DNA from: Lachnospiraceae bacterium UBA1766
Lineage (GTDB): Bacteria; Bacillota; Clostridia; Lachnospirales; Lachnospiraceae
Direction: 5' to 3'
NCBI GenBank assembly: GCA_002314715.1
Contig: DCGY01000096.1
Coordinates: forward strand, 40,932-46,839
DNA: 5,908 nt
Made by a program: the position numbers and the translations under genes. The notes beneath the pieces were generated by a model. It saw only the letters and a program-made list of their open reading frames with translations, did not search any database and was not told where the DNA came from. This document shows positions 1 to 5,908 of this stretch, in pieces. Positions within the stretch are counted from its first letter, which is position 1. Each line of letters opens with the position of its first letter.

Positions 1-10
1 GAAGCAGAGG

Positions 11-24
11 GCATTTATGAATGC
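11..24. repeat. small inverted repeat in the gltB leader
   Basis: GCATT at 11-15 and AATGC at 20-24 are perfect reverse complements separated by the four bases TATG. This is either a 5-bp hairpin with a tetraloop or a near-palindromic site of operator size. It lies 60 bases upstream of the preferred gltB start. A 5-bp arm can easily arise by chance and I do not recognise it as the site of a known nitrogen regulator, so a regulatory role is speculative. Confidence 0.25.
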
Positions 25-68
25 AAAGTGATGCAGGTATTAACACTCATTTGAGAGTGATAGGGATA

Positions 69-76
69 GGAAGGAG
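69..76 (+). promoter_or_regulatory. ribosome binding site of gltB, which decides its start
   Basis: GGAAGGAG ends seven bases before the ATG at 84, a near-ideal Shine-Dalgarno position. The alternative in-frame ATG at 21 has only a weaker AGAGG about ten bases upstream. The start at 84 also gives a propeptide of the length expected for this family, so this site supports the shorter protein. Confidence 0.85.
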
Positions 77-83
77 AAATGCA

Positions 84-3000
84 ATGTTTGATGCAAAAAG
101 AGAGAATCCGTTAGCACCCTTGTACAGGGAGGAGTTTGAGCATGATAACTGCGGTATTGGTGCATGCGTAAACATTAACGGAAAGAAAAGTCGCGAAACA
201 GTAGTGGATGCTCTTAAGATTGTGGAAAATCTGGAGCACAGAGCAGGTAAGGATGCAGACGGAAAAACCGGAGACGGTGTCGGTATTCTCACCCAGATTC
301 CTCATGACTTCTTTGCAAGAGTTACCAAAGAACTTGGAATGAACATTGGCAAAGAGCGTGAATATGGTGTAGGTATGTTCTTCTTTCCCAAGGAGGAGCT
401 TGCCAGAAACCAGGCAAAGAAAATGTTTGAAATCATTATCGAGAAAGAGGGCATGGAGTTCCTTGGATGGAGAGAGGTTCCTACCTATCCTTCCGTACTG
501 GGCAGCAGAGCATTGGAGTGCATGCCCTACATTATGCAATGTTTTGTAAAGAAACCTGCCGATGTAAAGACCGGTATTGAGTTTGATCGTAAGTTATATA
601 TCGCAAGACGTGTATTTGAGCAGTCTACCGATAATACCTACGTGGTTTCCTTCTCCAGCAGAACCATCGTTTACAAGGGAATGTTTTTGGTAGATCAGCT
701 TCGCACCTTCTTCGCTGATTTGCAGAGCGAGGACTATGTATCCGCCATTGCTATGGTGCATTCCAGATTCTCTACCAACACCAATCCCAGTTGGGAGAGA
801 GCACATCCAAACCGTTTCATTGTACACAACGGTGAAATCAATACCATTCGCGGTAATGCGGACAAGATGCTTGCAAGAGAAGAAACCATGCATTCCGAGT
901 ACTTAAAGGGACAACTTTATAAAGTACTTCCTGCCATCAGCAAAACCGGTTCCGATTCCGCTATGCTGGATAATACCTTGGAATTCCTGGTAATGAACGG
1001 TATGGAGCTTCCGTTGGCAGTCATGATTGCCATTCCGGAGCCTTGGGCAAACAATAAGGCAATGTCTCAGACCAAGAGAGATTTTTATCAGTATTTCGCA
1101 ACCATGATGGAGCCCTGGGACGGTCCTGCTTCCATTTTGTTCTCCGACGGAGATATTATGGGTGCGGTGCTTGACCGAAACGGACTTCGTCCTTCCAGAT
1201 ATATGATTACCACAGACAACACCTTGATTCTTTCTTCTGAAGTAGGTGTATTGGATATTGCTCCGGAAAAGATTCTTGTAAAAGAGAGACTTCGTCCCGG
1301 CAAGATGCTTTTGGTAGATACCGTAAAAGGCTGTGTAATCGATGATGACAGCCTGAAAGAGAAATACGCCGGTGAGCATCCCTACGGTGAGTGGTTGGAT
1401 TCCAATCTGGTATATTTAAAGGATTTGGTAATCCCCAATGAGCGTGTTCCCGAATATACCTATGAAGAACGTCAGAGAATGCAGAAGGCATTCGGATATA
1501 CCTATGACGAAATGAAGACCAGTATTCTTCCTATGGCGAAGAACGGTGGAGAAGCCATTGCGGCTATGGGCGTGGATACTCCTATTCCGGTTTTGAGCAA
1601 GGAAAATCATCCTTTGTTCCATTATTTCAAGCAGTTGTTTGCACAGGTAACCAATCCTCCCATTGATGCAATTCGTGAGGAGATTGTAACCGCTACGACC
1701 GTGTATATCGGAAGTGCGGGAAATCTGTTGGAGGAAACTCCCGATAACTGTAAGGTGCTTTCCATCAATAACCCGATTTTGACCAACACCGATATTTTGA
1801 AAATTCGTTCTATGAAGGTGGAAGGCTTTGGCGTAGAGGTGATTCCCATTACCTACTACAAGAATACAAGCCTTGAAAGAGCAATCGAAAGATTATATGT
1901 AGAAGCAGATAAAGCAATTTCTGAGGGTGCAAATATCTTAATTCTTTCTGACCGTGGAGTGGATGAGAACCATGTTCCCATGCCTTCGTTACTGGCAGTA
2001 TCTGCTTTGAATCAGCACTTGGTTAAGACCAAAAAGAGAACCCGTGTGGCGCTTATTTTGGAATCCGGAGAACCCAGAGAAGTACATCATTTTGCAACTT
2101 TGCTTGGTTATGGTGCATGTGCAATCAATCCTTATTTGGCACAGGATACTATTCGCGAGCTGATTGACAATCATATGCTGGATAAGGATTATTATGCAGC
2201 AGTAAACGATTACAACAGTGCGGTTCTTCACGGCATTATCAAGATCGCTTCCAAGATGGGTATCAGCACCATCCAGTCTTATCAGGGATCTCAGATTTTT
2301 GAGGCAATCGGCATTGCACCGGAAGTCATTGAAAAGTATTTCGGAAGCACCGTCAGCCGTGTGGGCGGTATTAAGATAAAGGATATTGAAAACCAGGTAG
2401 ACAAATTGCATTCCACTGCTTTCGATCCTTTGGGACTGGGCAATGATCTGACCTTAAACAGCCCCGGACATCACAAGATGCGCAGCGGTGGCGATGAGCA
2501 TTTATATAATCCTGCAACCATTCATTTGTTACAGGAGTCCACCAGACGCGGAGATTATGAGCTGTTCAAGCAGTATACTGCGTTGGTAAATGATGAAACC
2601 TCCATCAAGAACTTAAGAGGTTTGATGGAATTTAAATATCCCAAGAAGGGTATCTCCATTGACCATGTAGAGTCTGTAGAGGATATTGTAACCCGTTTCA
2701 AGACCGGTGCAATGTCTTACGGTTCTATTTCCAAGGAAGCACATGAGACCATGGCAATTGCCATGAATCGCTTACATGGTAAGAGTAATTCCGGTGAAGG
2801 TGGCGAGGAATTGGATCGTCTTACTGTCGGACCGGATGGCTTGAATCGTAATTCTGCAATCAAGCAGGTAGCAAGTGGACGTTTCGGAGTTACCAGCCGT
2901 TATTTGGTAAGTGCGGATGAACTTCAGATTAAGTTGGCACAGGGTGCAAAGCCCGGTGAAGGTGGTCACTTGCCCGGAGGAAAGGTTTACCCTTGGATTG

Positions 3001-4631
3001 CAGAGTGCAGACATTCTACTCCCGGTGTTTCTTTGATTTCTCCGCCTCCTCATCATGATATTTATTCCATTGAGGACTTGGCCCAGTTGATTTATGATTT
3101 AAAGAATGCAAATAAAAAAGCACGTATTTCCGTAAAGCTTGTATCTGAGGCAGGCGTTGGTACCATTGCAGCAGGTGTTGCAAAGGCAGGTGCCGGAGTC
3201 ATTCTGGTATCCGGTTACGACGGAGGTACCGGAGCTGCACCCAGAAGTTCTATTCATAATGCAGGTCTTCCTTGGGAGCTTGGTTTGGCTGAGACCCATC
3301 AGACCTTATTGATGAACGGACTTCGTAACAAGGTTCGTATTGAGACCGATGGTAAGCTGATGAGTGGCCGTGATGTGGCTATTGCAGCAATCCTTGGTGC
3401 GGAAGAATTTGGTTTTGCAACTGCTCCCCTGGTAACCATGGGATGCGTAATGATGCGTGTATGTAACCTGGATACCTGCCCGGTGGGTATTGCCACCCAG
3501 AATCCGGAACTTCGTAAGAATTTCCGCGGTAAGCCGGAATATGTTGAGAACTTCATGAAGTTTATCGCTATGGAACTTCGTGAATACATGGCGAAGTTGG
3601 GTGTTCACAGCATTGATGAATTGGTGGGCAGAACCGATTTGATTCAGATTAAGGAAAATCTTACCAAGACACAGGCGCAGATTGATTTAAGCCAGATTCT
3701 TGCAAATCCTTATGAGAAGAGCAAACAGAAGCTGACCTTTGATGCAAAGCAGGTATTTGATTTTGAATTAGAGAAGACATTGGATGAAAAGGTTCTTCTT
3801 CCTGCATTTAAGAAAGCAATTGAAAAGGAAGAGAGCAAGGAAATCTCTGTAGAGGTTACCAATATCAATCGTTCCTTTGGTGCAATCCTTGGTAGTGAAA
3901 TTACCGAGAAACTGGGAGACAGTGTAAAGGAAGATACCTTCCGTGTGAATTGTAAGGGTGCCGGCGGACAGTCCTTCGGTGCGTTTATTCCCAGCGGTTT
4001 AACACTGTCCCTGGAAGGCGATTCCAATGACTACTTCGGCAAGGGTCTTTCCGGAGGTAAGCTGGTGGTATTCCCTCCCGCAAACAGTGCGTTTAAGGCA
4101 GAAGAAAATATCATTATCGGTAACGTAGCACTTTATGGTGCTACCAGTGGTAAGGCATTTATTAATGGTGTGGCCGGTGAGCGTTTCTGTGTACGTAACT
4201 CCGGAGCAAAGGCTGTTGTAGAGGGCGTGGGTGACCATGGTTGCGAGTACATGACCGGCGGTTGTGTGGTTGTACTGGGTACCACAGGTAAGAACTTTGC
4301 GGCAGGTATGAGTGGCGGTATTGCCTATGTATTGGATGAGTCCAATGACTTATACAAGAGATTAAATAAAGAGATGGTTTCCTCCGGCGAAATCACATCC
4401 AAGTATGATGTGGATGAGCTGAAAGGTATGATTAAAGAGCATGTAGCTTGTACCGGATCCGTTAAGGGCAAAGAGATTCTCGAGCATTTCGATGAATATC
4501 TTCCCAAGTTCAAGAAGATCATTCCTCATGACTATGACCGTGTTATGAAGACCATTCTTCAGATGGAAGAAAAGGGACTGAGCAAGAAACAGGCACAAAT
4601 CGAAGCATTTTATGCAAATACCAGACGCTAA
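84..4631 (+). CDS. gltB: Glutamate synthase large subunit (GOGAT alpha chain)
   Basis: This is the large subunit of glutamate synthase, called GltA in Bacillus. It converts glutamine and 2-oxoglutarate to two glutamates in the cytoplasm. The protein has 1515 residues, close to the roughly 1500 usual for bacteria. Domains in order are as follows. The N-terminal class II glutamine amidotransferase domain (about 23-430) has nucleophile Cys23 in HDNCGIG, HSRFSTNTNP at 226-235, and HNGEIN at 248-253 with oxyanion-hole Asn249 and Gly250. By family analogy, residues 1-22 are a cleaved propeptide. The central domain (about 465-775) includes NHPLFHYF from 508. The FMN-binding synthase barrel (about 790-1200) has MSYGSIS at 877, SNSGEGGEE at 901, QGAKPGEGG at 953 and SGYDGGTGAAP at 1043. 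The 3Fe-4S ligands are Cys1121, Cys1127 and Cys1132 (C-x5-C-x4-C). The C-terminal GXGXG beta-helix domain spans about 1270-1440. The start at 84 is chosen over the in-frame ATG at 21 because of its ribosome binding site and the propeptide length. No motif is missing. A ferredoxin-dependent GOGAT is unlikely because gltD follows. Confidence 0.98.
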   Translation: MFDAKRENPLAPLYREEFEHDNCGIGACVNINGKKSRETVVDALKIVENLEHRAGKDADGKTGDGVGILTQIPHDFFARVTKELGMNIGKEREYGVGMFFFPKEELARNQAKKMFEIIIEKEGMEFLGWREVPTYPSVLGSRALECMPYIMQCFVKKPADVKTGIEFDRKLYIARRVFEQSTDNTYVVSFSSRTIVYKGMFLVDQLRTFFADLQSEDYVSAIAMVHSRFSTNTNPSWERAHPNRFIVHNGEINTIRGNADKMLAREETMHSEYLKGQLYKVLPAISKTGSDSAMLDNTLEFLVMNGMELPLAVMIAIPEPWANNKAMSQTKRDFYQYFATMMEPWDGPASILFSDGDIMGAVLDRNGLRPSRYMITTDNTLILSSEVGVLDIAPEKILVKERLRPGKMLLVDTVKGCVIDDDSLKEKYAGEHPYGEWLDSNLVYLKDLVIPNERVPEYTYEERQRMQKAFGYTYDEMKTSILPMAKNGGEAIAAMGVDTPIPVLSKENHPLFHYFKQLFAQVTNPPIDAIREEIVTATTVYIGSAGNLLEETPDNCKVLSINNPILTNTDILKIRSMKVEGFGVEVIPITYYKNTSLERAIERLYVEADKAISEGANILILSDRGVDENHVPMPSLLAVSALNQHLVKTKKRTRVALILESGEPREVHHFATLLGYGACAINPYLAQDTIRELIDNHMLDKDYYAAVNDYNSAVLHGIIKIASKMGISTIQSYQGSQIFEAIGIAPEVIEKYFGSTVSRVGGIKIKDIENQVDKLHSTAFDPLGLGNDLTLNSPGHHKMRSGGDEHLYNPATIHLLQESTRRGDYELFKQYTALVNDETSIKNLRGLMEFKYPKKGISIDHVESVEDIVTRFKTGAMSYGSISKEAHETMAIAMNRLHGKSNSGEGGEELDRLTVGPDGLNRNSAIKQVASGRFGVTSRYLVSADELQIKLAQGAKPGEGGHLPGGKVYPWIAECRHSTPGVSLISPPPHHDIYSIEDLAQLIYDLKNANKKARISVKLVSEAGVGTIAAGVAKAGAGVILVSGYDGGTGAAPRSSIHNAGLPWELGLAETHQTLLMNGLRNKVRIETDGKLMSGRDVAIAAILGAEEFGFATAPLVTMGCVMMRVCNLDTCPVGIATQNPELRKNFRGKPEYVENFMKFIAMELREYMAKLGVHSIDELVGRTDLIQIKENLTKTQAQIDLSQILANPYEKSKQKLTFDAKQVFDFELEKTLDEKVLLPAFKKAIEKEESKEISVEVTNINRSFGAILGSEITEKLGDSVKEDTFRVNCKGAGGQSFGAFIPSGLTLSLEGDSNDYFGKGLSGGKLVVFPPANSAFKAEENIIIGNVALYGATSGKAFINGVAGERFCVRNSGAKAVVEGVGDHGCEYMTGGCVVVLGTTGKNFAAGMSGGIAYVLDESNDLYKRLNKEMVSSGEITSKYDVDELKGMIKEHVACTGSVKGKEILEHFDEYLPKFKKIIPHDYDRVMKTILQMEEKGLSKKQAQIEAFYANTRR

Positions 4632-4645
4632 GTGCGACTAGAAAC

Positions 4646-4650
4646 GGAGG
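4646..4650 (+). promoter_or_regulatory. ribosome binding site of gltD
   Basis: GGAGG sits seven bases before the gltD ATG at 4658, the same spacing as for gltB. It lies within the 26-base gap after the gltB stop. The gap contains no hairpin or T-run that would act as a terminator, so the two genes are probably cotranscribed and gltD has its own strong translation start. Confidence 0.85.
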
Positions 4651-4657
4651 AAAGAAC

Positions 4658-5908
4658 ATGGGTAAGGCAACCGGTTTTATGGAATATAAAAGGGAAGTCA
4701 GCGTAGCTGAAGATCCCATCGAAAGAATCAAACATTTTAATGAATTTCACGAACATATGCCCAAGGAGAAGCAGCAGCTTCAGGGCGCACGTTGTATGGA
4801 GTGCGGTGTTCCTTTTTGTCAGGCAGGTATGAACATCTGCGGTATGACCAGCGGATGTCCTCTTCACAATTTGGTACCCGAGTGGAATGACCTGGTGTAC
4901 ACCGGTAACTGGGAGCAGGCATTCAATCGTTTAAAAAAGACAAACAGCTTCCCGGAGTTTACTTCCAGAGTATGTCCTGCACTTTGCGAGGCAGCATGTA
5001 CCTGCGGATTAAACGGTGATCCGGTATCCACAAAGGAAAATGAGTATGCAATTATTGAGAATGCATATGCTACCGGATTGGCAGCAGCCCATCCGCCTAA
5101 GGTGCGTACTGGTAAGAGTGTAGCGGTTATCGGAAGCGGTCCCAGCGGTTTGGCGGTGGCAGATCAGTTAAATAAGCGTGGCCATCAGGTTACGGTTTTT
5201 GAACGTTCCGACCGTGTAGGTGGTTTGTTGATGTACGGTATTCCGAATATGAAGCTGGAAAAGCAGATTGTGGACCGTAAGATTCAGGTGATGAAGGAAG
5301 AGGGAATAACCTTTCAGACGGAGGTGGATGCCGGAAAGAAGGATGTGGCAGAACAGATTCTTAAGGATTATGACCGTGTGGTTTTGGCCTGCGGAGCTTC
5401 CAAACCTCGTGATATCAATGCACCCGGAAGAGATGCAGAGGGTATTTACTTTGCAGTGGATTTCCTGAAGGCTAACACCAAGAGCTTATTGGATTCAAAC
5501 TTTGCAGATAAGAAGTATGTAGATACCAAGGATAAAAATGTGGTTATCATCGGTGGCGGTGATACCGGTAACGACTGTGTAGGTACTTCCATTCGTCATG
5601 GTGCAAAATCCGTTATCCAGATTGAGATGATGCCCAAGGCACCGGACAAGAGAGCAGAGAATAACCCCTGGCCCGAATGGCCCAAGATTTGCAAGACCGA
5701 TTACGGTCAGGAGGAAGCAATTGCCGTATACGGTCAGGATCCCCGTATCTATCAGTCTACCGTAAAGGAATTTATCAAAGATAAAAACGGTAAATTAAAG
5801 GCGGTTAAGATTGTTTCCCTGAACTGGGAGAAAGATCCGGCAACCGGAAGAATGAACATGAAAGAGGTTGAGGGAAGCGAGAAAATTCTGGATGCGGAAA
5901 TCGTTCTG
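4658..5908 (+). CDS. gltD: Glutamate synthase small subunit (GOGAT beta chain), C-terminus cut by the window edge
   Basis: This is the NAD(P)H-oxidising, FAD-containing subunit of glutamate synthase (GltB in Bacillus nomenclature). It passes electrons from NAD(P)H through FAD and 4Fe-4S clusters to the large subunit. The first 417 codons are open to the last base of the window. The family is usually about 490 residues, so roughly 75 residues, including the C-terminal part of the FAD domain, lie beyond the edge. The N-terminal Fe-S domain has Cys46, Cys49, Cys54 and Cys67 in a C-x2-C-x4-C-x12-C pattern, then Cys106, Cys110 and Cys114 in CPALCEAAC. The FAD dinucleotide fold is VAVIGSGPSGLA (glycines 159, 161, 164), followed by ERSDRVGGLLMYGIPNMKLE. 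The NAD(P)H fold is VVIIGGGDTGNDC (glycines 299, 301, 304). Cys61 and Cys116 are extra cysteines next to the clusters. The start MGKATGFMEYKRE is typical of Gram-positive GltD. Related proteins such as NfnB or PreT are less likely given this N-terminus and gltB immediately upstream. Choice of NADPH over NADH cannot be settled by eye. Confidence 0.97.
   Translation, partial: MGKATGFMEYKREVSVAEDPIERIKHFNEFHEHMPKEKQQLQGARCMECGVPFCQAGMNICGMTSGCPLHNLVPEWNDLVYTGNWEQAFNRLKKTNSFPEFTSRVCPALCEAACTCGLNGDPVSTKENEYAIIENAYATGLAAAHPPKVRTGKSVAVIGSGPSGLAVADQLNKRGHQVTVFERSDRVGGLLMYGIPNMKLEKQIVDRKIQVMKEEGITFQTEVDAGKKDVAEQILKDYDRVVLACGASKPRDINAPGRDAEGIYFAVDFLKANTKSLLDSNFADKKYVDTKDKNVVIIGGGDTGNDCVGTSIRHGAKSVIQIEMMPKAPDKRAENNPWPEWPKICKTDYGQEEAIAVYGQDPRIYQSTVKEFIKDKNGKLKAVKIVSLNWEKDPATGRMNMKEVEGSEKILDAEIVL

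Larger units (their letters stand above)
1..83 (+). other. gltB leader, possibly with the tail of an upstream gene
   Basis: This stretch precedes the preferred gltB start. The three + strand frames are open from the window edge until stops at 18-20 (TGA), 29-31 (TGA) and 52-54 (TGA). Any of these could end an upstream gene, but none of the short peptides is recognisable, so no gene is called. I see no convincing -35/-10 promoter pair, riboswitch or T-box. The promoter may lie further upstream, outside the window. The only structure visible is a 5-bp inverted repeat at 11-24, a weaker one at 44-59, and the gltB ribosome binding site at 69-76. Confidence 0.5.

Noticed and set aside
17..31. ATG at 17 opening a four-codon frame (MNAK) ending at TGA 29-31, as a possible leader peptide
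   Set aside because: It is too short, has no run of regulatory codons such as Glu or Gln, and no attenuator hairpins follow it.
44..59. Possible hairpin CACTC/GAGTG with a six-base loop upstream of gltB
   Set aside because: The stem is only 5 bp, is not followed by a T-run, and does not reach the ribosome binding site at 69-76, so neither a terminator nor a translation-blocking structure is supported.
903..1379. Long open frames antisense to gltB, the longest 158 codons
   Set aside because: They lie wholly inside a well-conserved gltB coding frame, their peptides show no recognisable domain, and such antisense openness is expected from the codon usage of the + strand.
3951..4320. Repeated glycine-rich segments near the end of gltB, considered as a DNA repeat or duplication
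   Set aside because: These are the normal degenerate repeats of the GXGXG beta-helix domain at the protein level; the DNA copies are not similar enough to be a recent duplication.
4632..4657. Possible terminator or promoter between gltB and gltD
   Set aside because: The 26-base gap shows no inverted repeat, no T-run and no room for a promoter beyond the gltD ribosome binding site.
1..5908. Search for an undescribed accessory system, mobile element, CRISPR array or RNA gene
   Set aside because: Apart from an 83-base leader and a 26-base gap, the whole window is coding sequence for two intact, well-known metabolic proteins, and I saw no repeats, integrase or transposase signatures, or RNA-like structures.

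Overview
The window holds one recognisable locus, the two-gene glutamate synthase (GOGAT) operon, entirely on the + strand. gltB (large subunit, complete, 84-4631) is followed after 26 bases by gltD (small subunit, 4658 to the window edge, truncated at its C-terminal end). Positions 1-83 are a short leader, which may include the tail of an upstream gene.

Organism: the proteins resemble the bacterial NADPH-GOGAT of Gram-positive bacteria. The GltD N-terminus (MGKATGFMEYKRE) and the long first cysteine loop match, from memory, the Bacillus/Clostridia type better than the E. coli type. Moderate GC by eye, mixed AGA/CGT arginine codons, and strong purine-rich ribosome binding sites with 7-base spacers (GGAAGGAG, GGAGG) suggest a Firmicute, probably a clostridial anaerobe such as a Lachnospiraceae member. 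This taxonomic call is inference.

Function: GltB hydrolyses glutamine at an N-terminal cysteine nucleophile and channels the ammonia to its FMN domain, where 2-oxoglutarate is reductively aminated to glutamate. GltD takes electrons from NAD(P)H through FAD and passes them through its 4Fe-4S clusters and the 3Fe-4S cluster of GltB to FMN. With glutamine synthetase (not in the window) this forms the main high-affinity ammonia assimilation route. All major catalytic and cofactor motifs are present in both proteins, and I see no frameshift, insertion or mobile element.

I found no convincing undescribed system. The second-look items are modest: the true start of gltB, two cysteines in GltD beyond the expected cluster ligands, and small symmetric or repeated motifs in the leader.
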